DNA from: Erigeron canadensis
Lineage: Eukaryota > Streptophyta > Magnoliopsida > Asterales > Asteraceae
Assembly (NCBI RefSeq): GCF_010389155.1
Contig: NC_057765.1
Coordinates: 26,724,980 to 26,788,979, forward strand
Length of the DNA stretch: 64,000 bases
Direction of reading: 5' to 3'
A program made the translations under genes and the position numbers. The notes below the pieces were generated by a model, which had not been told where the DNA came from, made no database searches, and was given only the letters and a program-made list of their open reading frames with translations. Below are positions 23,586-36,014 of this stretch, in pieces. The first letter of the stretch is position 1, and each line of letters begins with the position of its first letter.

Positions 23586-26500
23586 TTAAACCTTTTTAAA
23601 CATGTCATGCATATTGAGTTTTTTGTATAGATCACGAAAGTGAGCATCACCTAAACCTTTTGTAAAGATATCTGCTACTTGATCATAAGAATCAATTTTG
23701 ATAGTAGAGATCATACCTGAACTTACCTTCTCTCTTACAACATGAAGGTCTATCTCAAAATGTTTTGATTTCTCATGAAACACGGGATTGACAGCTAGTT
23801 GAATGGCAGAATTATTATCACAGTACAAGCTTACAGGAAGTAAGTTTGTCACACCCAATTCAGACAAAATATTTGAAATCCAAATAATTTCACAAGTAGC
23901 AGATGCCATGCATCTATATTCAGCTTCTGTAGAAGATCTGGATATAGTAGCTTGCTTCTTGATTTTCCATGACACTAAAGATTTTCCAAAGTAAACACAA
24001 AAACCAGAGACAGATTTTCCAGTACTAGGACATTTTGCCCAGTCTGCATCAGCATACACACTAAGCTTCAAATCACAATTTTTTTCAAACTGAATACCGA
24101 AACCAGGACTGTTTTTTAAATATCTAAGAACTCTTAAAGCAACTTTGACATGAGACTGCAAGGGTGCATGCATATGTTGGCTAAGACAGTGAACTGAATA
24201 AGATATATTAGGCCTAGTGTTGGTGAAGTAAATAAGTTTTCCAACCAACTTCTGATATTGAGTGACATCTTTAATATACTTATCATCGTGTCTTTCTTTA
24301 TCATTTAAAACAACATTTGCAGGCAAAGGGGTAGCCACAGGTTTGGCTGCCAATAACCCAAACTCATGCAAAAGTTCCAAACAATACTTTCTTTGAATCA
24401 TACAAACACCTTTATCATTCTCCAAAACTTCAATCCCCAAAAAATATTTTAAAAAACCTAAATCTTTAATTAAGAATTTATTGCTCAAAAACTGTTTAAA
24501 TTTTTCAATTTCACCAGTGTTATCTCTAGTTATAACAACGTCATCTACATAAACTAATAAAGCAATAAATCCAAAATCACTCCTTTTAGTATAGAGAGAA
24601 TAATCATACTTACTTTGAATGAAGCCATGTTCAGTTAAAGCACAAGTAAGCTTAGCATTCCATGGTCTAGGAGCTTGTTTGAAACCATAAAGAAACTTGA
24701 CAAGTTTGCAAACTTTGTTAGATCCATACTCAGAACAACCAAGAGGAAGATCCATATAAACATCTTCTTCCAAATCACCATACAAAAAGGCATTGTTAAC
24801 ATCAAGTTGAAACAATTTCCAACCTTTATTAATAGCTAAACTAATCAAACATCTCACAGTAACCATTTTAACTACAGGACTAAAAGTCTGCTCATAATCA
24901 AAGCCCACTCTTTGACTGTAACCTTTAGCAACTAACCTAGCTTTATATCTTTCAACCTCCCCTGAAGCTTTATATTTGATTTTGTAAATCCATTTGCATC
25001 CAATAGTTTTTCTGTCACTAGGTAAATCAGTAATTTCCCAGGTATTGTTTCTATATAAAGCTTCAAGTTCATTATTCATAGCCTCAATCCATTTTGGGTC
25101 TTGAATAGCTTGATTATAGGTTTTTGGTTCAACAGATTTATTGAGGTTGGTAGCAAAACAGTAATTAATATTGCTCAACTTGGAATAACAAACAAACTTA
25201 TCTAACCCATATTTAATACTGGACCCCACAATATAGTCATTCAGTCTAATAGAAGGTTTTGAAGATCTTTCAGATCGTCTTAGACTAGTACTAATCTCAT
25301 TAAGTCTTGAAGAGTCATCCATATGAACTTGACCTTGATTTAAAGCCTGAACATGAATACCCTCAGGGATCACATTGTCATCTATCGGTGTTGCAGTGTC
25401 ATTAGGTAACTGTGGTGCACCCTGGCCACCGTTAGAACCAAGATGACTATTGCCGTCACCATAAGATGTACTAGTGCCAGAACTAAAAGTGTCTTTCCCT
25501 TCATCATTGGGTTTATTTTGACTGTCATCATTAATAATATTAAAAAAATTAAGTTGATCATTTTCAGTAGACATATCAAAACCAGAAATAACCTCAGTTT
25601 GAGAAGAAGTATTTTCATTTTAAAAGGATAAATTGTCTCATAAAACTTTACATCCCTAGAAAAAATAATAATTTTGGTTTCAAGACTGAATAATTTGTAA
25701 GCTTTTTTGACACTAGAAAAACCAATTAAGACACATTTTTCACTTCTTGGAGTGAATTTATCAGAATTATTTAAGACAGCGAAAAAACATAGACAGCCAA
25801 AATTTCTTATATGGGAAAGACTTGGTTTTTTATTGTAGACAAGTTTATATGGAGATTTGCCTTTTAAGACAGAGGAGGGCAACCTGTTCACAAGATAAGT
25901 AGCAGTTAGCACACATTCAGACCAAAAACTAAGAGGAAATCCTCCCTGAAACATTAAACTTCTGGCAACATTAAGTAAATGCCTGTGTTTTCTCTCAGCA
26001 ATACCATTCTGCTGTGGAGTGTAAGCCACATTAGTTTGGTGAATAATACCATTTGAATCCAGAAAGATACTTAGTTTGTTGTTTACAAATTCTGTTCCAT
26101 TATCCGTTCTAATTATTTTTACTTTTATATCAAACTGATTTTGTATTAGGTTTACAAAGGAAACAATCATATCAGTTACTTCGTCTTTGGTTTTTATTAA
26201 GTAAACTCATACAGCCCTTGAATAATCATCAACTATAGTTAAAAAATATTTAAAACCATCCCTGCTATTAACTTTATAGGGTCCCCATAAGTCTAAATGA
26301 ACAAGTTCACCAATTCTATATGTTTTATGATCACTTAATGGAAATGGTTCTCTTGTTTGTTTAGCTTTGTGACAGATTTCACAAGGTGAGATATAAGAAT
26401 TTCTCCCTAGACTTAAATCATCTTTTAAAACAGCAAGAACAGGGTCAGCAGGATGACCAAACCTACTATGCCACAAAGACTTGGAAACATGGTAAGACTG

Positions 26501-27406
26501 ACTAATCACAAAATTATTAGACTTACCAACAATATTAGTATCATGATCAAGCAAGTATAATCCACCTTTTTCACTACTAGTCCCCAATACTTTCTCCTTT
26601 TTCAAATCTTGTATATAACATTTATTCTCATCAAAACCAACAAAGAATTTGTTATCTTTAATCAACTTATGGACAGACAGTAGACTGACACGGTATTCTG
26701 GGACAACTAAAACATCATACAAAATCACATTTTCAGTAATTTTAATATTACCAACTTGAGTTACTTTAGCAAGTGTACCATTAGGATGTCCTACCGTTAA
26801 ATTTAACTCAGACACATCAATAACATTGAACAAATTAACAGAGCAAACAGTCATGTGATGATTAGCTCCCGAGTCAATAATCCAACCAATACTCACATGA
26901 TCCCATTTTTTACCAGAAGAAGCACAAAAATATTTATCAAAATTCAAATTAAACATCACACTATTATTAAAAAAGTTAGGCATATCTGCCATGTTTGCAT
27001 GCATACTTGTAGAGGGTTTCTCACTAATCAGACTTATCAGCTTTTGCACCTGTTCATTTGTAAAAGGTAGCACAGAACCAGAAGTACTAGAAGAAGTATG
27101 CATACTTGAGGAAGCATTATCAAACTTAGAATTAGCAATACAGCCACTTTGTCTTATTGGATTAGGATGTTTCTTAAAACCAGGTGGATATCCAACAATT
27201 TCATAGCATCTTTCTATAGTATGACCAATCATTCCACATTTTTTGCAACTTAGATTGGGATTTGGACCTCTATTATTGTTAAATTTTTTTTTATTATCAA
27301 AAAATTTTGCAACAAAAGCAGTAACTTGAGGTTTTTCAGAACCATTAGCAGTAAAAGATGTATGCATATTATTAACAGAATTAGGATGACCACCCCTATG
27401 AGATTC
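23586..27406 (-). pseudogene. copia gag-pol remainder: zinc knuckle, protease, integrase, RT, RNase H
   Basis: Downstream of the gag stop the same frame continues with a CCHC knuckle (CKKCGMIGHTIERC), protease active site WIIDSGANHHM, the integrase HHCC region (HSRFGHP, CEICHKAK) and the first catalytic Asp (HLDLWG). A second nonsense codon, TGA at 26207-26209, replaces the Trp expected in AVWVYL. The core resumes with RTDNGTEF and YTPQQNGIAERKHR. At about 25619-25625 one base is missing from an A-run and the frame shifts. Reverse transcriptase (LVYVDDVVI) and RNase H (DADWA, STEAEY, DNNSAI) follow intact to the stop at 23586. It cannot make a full polyprotein without bypassing three lesions. 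Confidence 0.9.
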
Positions 27407-28066
27407 TTATCTAGACAGAATAGCAAAAGCACTTTTAGCATCAGGCAATGGATCTTTAGTTAACAGAGTACTTCTAATTGGTATATAGACATCATCCAGA
27501 CCCATCAAGAATTGCATTAACTTCATAAGTTTATCATGGGTTTGAACTTCAGCTCTAGCCTCACATGTGCATGCAGGTAGTTTTGTTAAAGTATCAAATT
27601 CTCTCCAAAGTGCATTCATTTTATGATAATAGTCAGACAAAGAGGCACCATTTTGTTTCAAATTATTAATTTTTTGCATACAGTTAAACACAATAGAGCC
27701 ATCAGTCTTATCATAAGTTTCCTTTAACTCTTTCCATACTTCAAAAGCATTTTCAGAAAACACAGAAGCCAGATACAGTTCTTGGGAAATAGTTCCTAAT
27801 ATCCAAGACAATACAACTGCATTACATCTCTCCCACTGTTGAGACAAGACAATACTAGTAGCATAAGCAGTTTTAACCACAGTTCCATAAACAAAACCCA
27901 TTTTATTTTTAGTTTGTAACGCTAACTTCATTGCACTAGCCCATACTTTATAATTTTCAGTTCCAAGCAATTTGAAAGATATTAAAGGTGTACCAAGAGT
28001 ATCATTAGCATGCAGATGCAGAGGATTGCTAGGATCTAAACTACTAACCAAAGTATTATCAGCCAT
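27407..28066 (-). pseudogene. copia gag, first part, ending at a premature stop
   Basis: From MADNTLVSSLDP the frame runs 219 codons through a retrotransposon gag domain (NYKVWASAMKLAL, EVWKELKETYDKTDGS, SDYYHKMNALW). It stops at TAA (27407-27409), where related elements read a Glu in the motif SREESHRG; here SR is followed by the stop and then ESHRG in the same frame. A single substitution is the simplest explanation. Confidence 0.85.
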
Positions 28067-28562
28067 TAACAAAGAAAAATTAACAAGTATTTCACAAAAA
28101 ACACACAAGCAAATAAGCAGATAATTCAAGTAATAAACAAACAAAAAAACAGTAAAATAGTAAAGACTCGAGTTTCTAGATCACACAATGATTCACACAA
28201 TAATGAGATCAAACTACTACCAGGATTCCTGACTTCTCAAGAAGTAGGTCAAGGCAGCCGTAAAATCCTATGTGCAAAACCAAGGTAATCAACTAGTAAT
28301 ATGAATGAAAGACGACTTACAGAGATTGATTAGAAATAATCAATCAATATCAGCGGAAACGATTTTGACGAGTTCAGGGTTTGTAAGGCAAAACCCTAAG
28401 CTTATAATAGCAGCAACAGAAACGATCAACAAGATAGCGATCACCAGCCAAATAACCCAAATTTCTAAGACAGAAACCGAAATATCAAAAAACTTATTTT
28501 TTTTTATTATTATTATACAAAACCATGATTTCTTCGATCGGAACCTCGCCGCTCTGATACCA

Positions 28563-29005
28563 TGTAAAAATGCTACCTCAATTGATTATTGAGAATAAGA
28601 CCTAAGATCTATTACAACTCGATGACAATGATTTGTCCACAAATGTGTGCAGATCTAAAGTTGGGCTGTCCATAAATGTGTGCAACCCTAAACAATAAAG
28701 TAAACTTACAGACTCACAATGAAAAAAAGAATAATAACCACAATATTGTGATGAAGAACGAATTCAGAAAGAATGGAACATACAGAACCGAATACAGATA
28801 AAGACTCGAAGACATAAACCCTAAATCACATATGTCTTGTATTTATACTGATCATCTTTCCAGACTTGACATTATTGGTACCTGCAGAATACAAAGATAA
28901 TAGAAAATACCCTCGGTCTTACCTTCTTACCTGTAGTAGCAGAATGAGTCCCTAAAGAATATCAAACTTAGAAGTTTGACACTCGGCATGATAGTAAAAA
29001 TAATA
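28563..29005 (-). repeat. 5' LTR of the copia element
   Basis: Same length as the partner LTR. Its outer terminal dinucleotide has changed from CA to TA (29004-29005). The primer-binding site CTCTGATACCA lies directly beside it at 28552-28562. Confidence 0.95.
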
Positions 29006-30772
29006 GGATTGGACGAGAGGGAGAGAAGTGAAAGTGGGGCAGCCTTTTCTTTTTCTTTTTTTTTATTTGATTTTTTATGTTAAAGTCGACCAGTTTCTTT
29101 TTTTTTATTATTTATTTGATTTTTATGTGTGTGTGTGGCTGTCTTTGCAGGTGAACAAAGAAGAAGGAGATAGATTTTAATAAATTAACATTATTAGTCC
29201 GTCATTTTTTACATATACAGATTTAAGTAAAGGAGACCTGTTTTTTATGGCTATAGAAACCAGTTTTTCAATCGGTCTCCATGAAAGGGATAACTATTGC
29301 ATTGTAAAAACAGGTTTCCTTGTAAAAGTATAGAGACCTCTTTTAGTCACGAAACTGGTTTTTATAGCATGTTTAGACACCATTTTTATTGACAAAAATG
29401 GTTTCTTAGTATTTTGAGACACCCTTTTTATTAATAAAACCGGTTTCTTTAATATGTTTAAACACCATTTTTTAACTCAAAAACTGGTCCCCTTGTAATA
29501 CATACAAACCTTTTCGTAATCAAAAACTGGTTTCTTTATGATTATGTTGCAGAGTGCATACCATTTAATTGACATATACGTATATATAAATATATAGCCT
29601 TTCTGGAAACTTAAACATGGAAAAGTGAACCTTAAAAGATTTATATATTAATCGACATTAAAACTTGATAATTGTCTATCTCGGTCACAAATATCATATA
29701 GCTAAATATACATAGCTTTAAGTATATAAAACATGACAATCTCAAAGGCTAAAGACCCCATACATAATGTTTTTTCTACTATTAATCTATATCTTGACTT
29801 TATAGATCTTCCACCGTGCACTTCGGTTCTGCATTTTAGACAGGTGCTCCCTAGCAATATATCTTGCATTAGGATTCCTAAAAGAGCAAGAAATATCAAA
29901 TAATACAAAAGGCAATACATTTCAGCACTGAAATAGGTAAAGGGCCAATATAGATTTGTGTAGACTTAACTGGTCAAAAAAAAAAGATGTGGGTTACTAG
30001 AGCTACAACATGAGTAATTATTCTTTTCCTGGGATTTTAGAATACTTATAGTTTTTATGCTGATTACAAAACTATTTTTCCCAAAGTTCAAATCTTTCTG
30101 TAAACAAATATTTCTCTACAAAGTTGGTATGTTTTGCCCAAGGTCAAACTTTTTACCCAAATATCAAATCTTACCATGCTGCCTAATTAACATACATAGA
30201 GATCATATTTATTTTGCTAAATATCCCACTAAAAGAGAATACAGAAATTTGTCGAAATGGGGGCAAAGAACTTACTTGATGATTGATAAGCATCATAATC
30301 GCCATTAAACAGCAGCAAAAAGAAGTTCTAAAACTGTAACGAAATAGCTTCAAAATAGCATCAAAACAACCACGAAATTCTGCACATTAAAACAACAATG
30401 CAGCTTAAAAACTATAGTAAAAAAAGAGATTAAAACAAATAATCTAACAACATCTAATTTACTACAAAATCAGCAGCAAAACGAAGTAGCAAAAACTAGC
30501 ATTAAAACATAAAAAAACCTAACTAAAGAACCAATATAGTGAACTTGTTACTGTTAATATAAAGATACATAAAAAGCTCAGAAGCTCCCATAGATTCATC
30601 ATATTTCTTGGAAGTTGGAACCACTTCTTACTGTTAGATCAGGTGTGTTTCATTAACAATGTAAGTCTTGTTAGAGGTGTTACACTTCAAAATAGACTGG
30701 ACCGTAGTAAAACAAGTTTCGGTTGTTAAGAAAAAAAACTAAAATGTATAAAGCACGAAAGGAGATTATTAC

Positions 30773-31853
30773 CTAACCGTAAATCTCTGCAAAATGACCA
30801 ATCCATTCGCCAACTATGCTGTCAATTTCCTTTTGAGTATATGGTCTCCTATTTTTCCAAGGAACCTATATGAAAAGCATAACCGTTACTTAACACACCA
30901 ACATACATAAGAAAAAAAAAATGTGTAGTGACTACATACTGATGTTGACAAGTCATATGGTCGACTAATCACAAATTTATACATCCAACGCATTATGTAG
31001 AACCCGCATTCCCAAGTTCCATCTTGTTGGTTGCACTAAATATTATATGCATGGTAAATATACTTTTTAAACAAATTCAACAATCTAAATCAAATTTGTT
31101 TACATGCGTATAAACAAGGCAAGAGAACATACATCAACAAGAGTCCATTTTAACCTATCTCCAACACATCTAGAATTAAAAGAACCAGCAGTTAGTATAT
31201 AATGAGCAAACCTGCTTACATACAAATCAGTAGTATATAACGAGCAAATAAAATAGATCTTACTCATGAATGATTTTTGTAAGTTTTTAGCTCAAGTGGT
31301 TCTTTTGGATTTTGTTATTTAAGGAATCCAAAATGAAAACCAATCCTCTACCCGGTGCCAATATAAAGAGTGACCAGTGTTTCTTAAAAAAAATAACCCT
31401 TTTTTAGTACACAAAATGAAGATTATATATATGTGTATATAGAGAAAGTAGATAGCAACATATAATTCTTACTCTTGTAAAGTAAGCAAGATAAGATAAA
31501 TTTGTTTGTTATGAATGTAAGGAAGGATCAATTTCATGACATTTACTGGCTCGATAGTACAAGCTTGATCTTGAATCATGTACGGGTTCAAAAAGACACA
31601 ATGGTTAAGTTGACTTTGACTTGTTTGACGAGTTATCAACTAATTATGTAGGAACCTAACAAATTGACATTCATAAGTATATGAATTACTTTAACATATT
31701 AAATGAATATGGTAAATACTAACATACTTATATTGCATAGAAAGTTATAATCCCATAATCAAGCCACCCATTTGTCATCATCAACAAAATATTGTCGTGT
31801 TGAATGCCAAAATTGAATGGTTCATTGGTGAAGAAGAAATCAGGATTCACTGC
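30773..31853 (-). pseudogene. Ulp1-like (C48) protease gene fragment inside the CACTA-like element
   Basis: Four minus-strand exons can be read with consistent phases and GT-AG borders. 31853-31728 gives PDFFFTNEPFNFG and TNGWLDYGIITF. 31169-31133 gives CVGDRLKWTLVD. 31035-30940 gives CNQQDGTWECGFYIMRWMY. 30865-30773 gives RRPYTQKEIDSIVGEWIGHF and a stop. The Gln-rich CNQQ followed by ECGFYIMRWM matches the catalytic Gln/Cys region of transposon-borne Ulp1 proteases. A further upstream exon (about 31890-31975, HDREHIECDEESEQQ) is acidic. The first listed exon ends in an in-frame TAA just before its donor, so it is probably decayed or the donor is misjudged. Function in the host is not implied. 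Confidence 0.65.
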
Positions 31854-31860
31854 CTGTATT

Positions 31861-32223
31861 AAGTAATATATGTATCAGTTAGGCTCAAGTTGTTAACTGC
31901 CTGTATTGCCGCTTCTGGAATAGCTAGCTGCTGCTCGGATTCTTCATCACACTCTATATGCTCTCGGTCATGATCCTGCACAATGAAATATGAGAGTGTT
32001 TATCAGTACAATCACTACAAAATAGTAGTATATCATAATTTCAGGCATTTTAAGTAAAGCGACATTACTGATAATCGATATTACAAGCTAGAACTCATAA
32101 CTAAAATAAAGTCCGATATTTAGTTATTTAAAGCTAGTAATAAAGTAATATATGTATCAGTTAGGCTCAAGTTGTTAACTGCCGGTATTGCCACTTCTGG
32201 TACAGCTAGCTGCTGTTGTTCGG
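31861..32223. repeat. Duplicated 80-bp segment within the CACTA-like element
   Basis: 31861-31938 and 32143-32223 share GTATCAGTTAGGCTCAAGTT and TAGCTAGCTGCTG with few changes, about 283 bp apart. It partly duplicates an exon and splice region of the Ulp1-like gene. Confidence 0.75.
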
Positions 32224-32697
32224 TTTTTAGGCAAAAACAAGTATAACTACTGTTACTGCTGGTATAGTTACTGCTGTTCGTTATTGATTTTGGTAACTCG
32301 GGTCAAAACTCAAAACCTACGTGATGGTTTTCTAATCAAAATATTTGATTTAGTAGTCCATTCGAGAATTCCATTAAACCCATCTTTCGGTTAAGTTTAT
32401 GTTCTTTTTATTCATCAATATACTAATTTTTTAGAGATTATAAATTCAAAATACTAAGATAACTAAGTCAATAGAATCAGTGACACGCCAAAAAAAAAAA
32501 AAAAAGAATTGCAACCCAATAAAGTGGCTCTTTCAATCTCCCATTCACAATTTATTAATACATTTCATACTATATATATTTGTGATTACTTGTAAACTAG
32601 CACAGAGACTCAATTAGCATTTCAACCGCAAACTCTATATAGTTGACTAATCAAGAGTATGCAAATATGTAGACTTACGAAATTAAAACAGACAAAT

Positions 32698-32698
32698 C

Positions 32699-32774
<76 letters not shown>
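32698..32774. repeat. (AAT)n microsatellite, about 25 units
   Basis: An uninterrupted AAT run of roughly 75 bp, a likely length-variable locus. Confidence 0.95.
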
Positions 32775-33718
32775 TGTGTATATTTATAGAGTGGGATGAG
32801 TGCCATAACCCTAAAATTAAATTCAATATAACTTACCATCTTGTGAGTGAAGATATGCTCCTGGTGCTTGTGGTCTCAGTGACGGCGGTTATGAGAATGA
32901 AGAGAGAATAGGTCGTGAATGAGTTTTAACCAGAGGAATGGGGGTTGTTCAAAATTTAAAAAAAAAAGAAGAAAGGAATGGGGGATTTTGTTCCTGAAAA
33001 ACGAGGGAATTTCAATTTTTTCACGCCCGGGTAAAGTTAATTAAAATATCTGAAAGCTAGTTAGTGCCAAAACAGAAGGGAAATATACAATTTAAAAGTG
33101 GCTCGGAATATGAGTTTAGAGAAGTGTTGAGAAGTGTCTTTCTAAAATTTGTCTCTATTTAATGAATTTAGAAAAGTGTTATTAACTAAAACCGGTCTTA
33201 ACAAATAGGAATCGGTTATTGCTCTAAAACCGGTCTCCATTATCAGTGAAAGAGACCTGTTTGTTACTTTAAACTCCTTTCCATGTATAGAAACCATTTT
33301 TTTTTGTTTAAAATAGGTCTCCCTAATTTTTTATAAACCAGTTTTATCAAGTTTTTTCAAAACACCTTTCTATAAGGGGTCTCTATTTGGAATTTTGTAG
33401 TAGTATATGTTTATATATATATATATTTATATAAATTTTAGTTTAGACCCTAAAGTATTATTTTATTTATAATTTAGTTTTGAAAATTTTCAAAAGTTTT
33501 AAGGTTAATTATATTATGTGAAAATTAATATCATATTTTTTTATTAATAAAAATGTTTAATTTATTGTTTAGATAAATTTAAAATAAAATAAATAAAAGT
33601 TGTGGAGGAGGGGTTATAGGGAGTGAGTGTGGAAGAAGTGGATGAAGAGAGAGAGAAAAAGCTGACGTGGCAGTGTGAAAGAGGTGTTGAGTGTTCTAGC
33701 TTAGGGAGAGGCCTTATA

Positions 33719-34206
33719 ACTATACTAAAATGAATGCATCGTTTTGCGTGCCACTTCTTTTAATTTCTTTTCCTCATTTTACTACTTATGCCCCTATACT
33801 CTAATACTCTTACAATAAAGGTCCTCAACAACTAACGATTGTTAAATTATGCTCGAATGTTTAACGGTAAAAACTTATGCAAATTAGGTCCTTTTTCTCT
33901 AACAGGGAGTTAGGTCCTTTTCTCTAACAAGTCCTTTTCTCTACAGTTTTGTAACTAACATCAAACATTACTTATAACTTAATAAAGTCTAATTATAGCA
34001 TGTCTGAGTTTTTCCACTTTTAGAATGTATGACAACTACAATTCAGTGACAAATCAGTAGCATTTTTGTAAATAATCCTAAATATACGTTATAAATCTTA
34101 CGTATAATCGTACATAATAAACGTCTGAAATACACTATTAATTTTACATGCTACAATATACATAAACGTTATGTCTCCCGAGGCAACGTTCGGGTAACAT
34201 GTCTCG
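33719..34206 (+). mobile_element. Degenerate Helitron, family H3
   Basis: The right end (GAGGCAACGTTCGGGTAAC then CTCG, 34203-34206) aligns with the intact Helitron end at 58515-58533, with CTAG changed to CTCG. The left end TATACTAAAATGAATGC resembles the usual TCTATACTA start with TC changed to AC. No coding is seen. Both ends are mutated, so the call rests on overall resemblance. Confidence 0.45.
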
Positions 34207-34360
34207 TTCATGCTACAATCAGCTTTTGATTGATGGTTTTAATAAAAAGTCTTGCTACAGAAAAAAGGCAGAAATAATTTGTTGTTTAGAAAAGTAATAG
34301 GACAAGATATGGTTGGATTAAAGATAATGTGACTAATAATCTAATGTAATAGTTATAAAC

Positions 34361-34650
34361 TATGTACTTGGGATTTAGCCCAACTGGACATTTAATACCT
34401 TTATGTCTTTCAGCCAAATATTGGTTACGGGTTTGAAACTTTTGAAAGGCATATTGGGAAGTCCTTTCCAATGAGGTGGGGCATGGGGGTTTTTTCTAGC
34501 ATTTAGCTGGTTTCCTCCAGAACGGTAGTAGGACTTCCATCGCCAGTCATGCCCTCGGATTGACTATGCTGGTGACGTGGTCGATCTCTACCGGACGATG
34601 AAGAAGTACGCCGCTGAGTCCAATCACTACTGCTGTTAAAAAATAAAATA
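34361..34650 (+). mobile_element. SINE family A, copy 1
   Basis: About 290 bp, closely matching the copy at 58778-59056 over its whole length (for example CATATTGGGAAGTCCTT, GTGGTCGATCTCTACCGG). A B-box-like ACGGGTTTGAAAC lies near 34427, and it ends in an A-rich tail (AAAAAATAAAATA). A short imperfect target duplication, ATAGTTATA, is seen near 34349 and again right after the tail. There is no protein coding. Confidence 0.7.
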
Positions 34651-34673
34651 GTTATAGACCATAATACAGTGAT

Positions 34674-35321
34674 TAGGGTTGTCAATCTCGACCCAACCCG
34701 AAACCAAACCCGAACCCAACCCGAAAAAAGTCAGGTTAGGATTAGGGATTTTCAACCCACCAACCCGTCAATCCATCAACCCGCCAACCTGAATTTCTTT
34801 GGGTTGGGTCTGGGTTGGGTTGTTCGGTTGTAAGGTCGACCCGCCAACCTGATATCTTAAAATATATATTTGATTTATATATAATATCTTATACTCCACA
34901 ATTTATTATTCATACGCCTCATTCTCATTTTCTATTTATCTTATCTAACCTAACTTCACATCTAAAATAAGAGGATGATTCAAAATTTTGTGAGATACTA
35001 ACTTATGTTAGGTGAGACACTAAGTTAGTAAGTTTATTAACTTTATGTCGAGTTCTAATAATACCCTCAAATTTCCTTTTTTTTTTGGTACTTTTGTTTT
35101 CAGTCTACACATCAATGATAGAGTTTTATATTAGTTGATTTATTCCGTTATATATTTATATATATTTGCTTATCAGGTCATATGGGTTGGGTCATGGGTT
35201 GACGGGTTGTGAGTCAGGGTTGAAATTTCTGACCTAAAATTTTTAATAGGTTAGGTTAGGATCAGAGTTTTTCAACCCACCAACTCAAGCAAACCCATGA
35301 CCCAACCCATTGACAACCCTA
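34674..35321. mobile_element. hAT-like non-autonomous element, 648 bp
   Basis: Perfect 8-bp target duplications acagtgat (34666-34673 and 35322-35329) flank inverted ends TAGGGTTGTCA. The subterminal parts are full of ACCCAACCC/GGGTTGGGT words in opposite orientation at the two ends, so each arm can pair with the other. The 8-bp duplication indicates the hAT superfamily. The middle is AT-rich and non-coding. Confidence 0.88.
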
Positions 35322-35329
35322 ACAGTGAT

Positions 35330-36014
35330 CATAGTAAAGGCAAATATATATATATATTCTTCCTAAACATGGATAGCAATCTATGTCTAGTTTATTGTGT
35401 TTCAAATCTTTAATCCTTATCTATAGATTTTGACCGCAATCAGTTGGTTTAGGACATGATCCCAAGTTCGCAATAGTCCCTATAAATAAGCCCAAAGATG
35501 TCAATTCAAGAGCCCAAGTATAATTTATTTTATGGCCCAAACAGCAATATAATAAACAAATTTTATTTTTAGAGATTTTAGATATCAAACACTGAAACAC
35601 TAGGATGGCAATCCATCAAGTTTAGATTGGGAGAACTCATATTTATATCACGTAATTGTAATTTGTTCATTCATATCAGATTTTAGGCCCGTATATGATA
35701 TACGGAGCTTATAAAATTATCAATGTTAGATGTTAATTTATTATAGTTTAAGATTTAATATACTACTTTAAGTAATAAAAAATTGATCTATATCTCAAAA
35801 CTTTGAGTTTTATATTGAAAAATTTTTAAAAAAATGTTTTCATCGTAATTGTTTATTATATTTTATGATATCACATAATATAATATGTCTATCAAAATTG
35901 TAAACTATGACATACATAGCGATATTTGACCATTGAAAAATCATAATAAGTCACTATCATTGTATTTGCTTTATTGTTACACATGTTGTATTAAATTCTT
36001 ATTTTACACTTATA
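35330..36014. other. AT-rich intergenic sequence
   Basis: No gene or element is recognised. Confidence 0.4.

Larger units (their letters stand above)
23104..29005 (-). mobile_element. Complete Ty1/copia retrotransposon, 5.9 kb, coding capacity broken
   Basis: Two 443-bp LTRs (23104-23546 and 28563-29005) flank a gag-pol interior read on the minus strand, and the whole is bounded by ggatt target duplications (23099-23103 and 29006-29010). A primer-binding site complementary to initiator tRNA-Met abuts the 5' LTR at 28552-28562, and a purine tract on the minus strand (23547-23556) abuts the 3' LTR. Domain order is gag, zinc knuckle, protease, integrase, reverse transcriptase, RNase H, which is the copia order. 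I count nine differences between the LTRs, all transitions, so insertion is fairly recent. Three lesions disable it: two nonsense codons and one frameshift. Confidence 0.95.
29215..33405 (-). mobile_element. CACTA (EnSpm-like) element with Ulp1-type protease exons
   Basis: Both flanks (29225-29540 and 33180-33395) carry many subterminal copies of motifs such as AAACCGGTTTC and GGAGACC, the arrangement seen in CACTA elements. The right end reads ATTTTGTAGTAGTA, close to the complement of a CACTACTACAAAAT terminus with the last G changed. I cannot find the left terminus. Inside, minus-strand exons of a C48 cysteine protease are present, a domain often carried by plant CACTA elements and MULEs. 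No transposase domain was recognised. Confidence 0.5.

Noticed and set aside
32010..32026. CACTACAAAATAGTAG as an independent CACTA terminus inside the 29-33 kb element
   Set aside because: No subterminal repeats follow it and no partner end is present; it is probably chance in AT-rich DNA.
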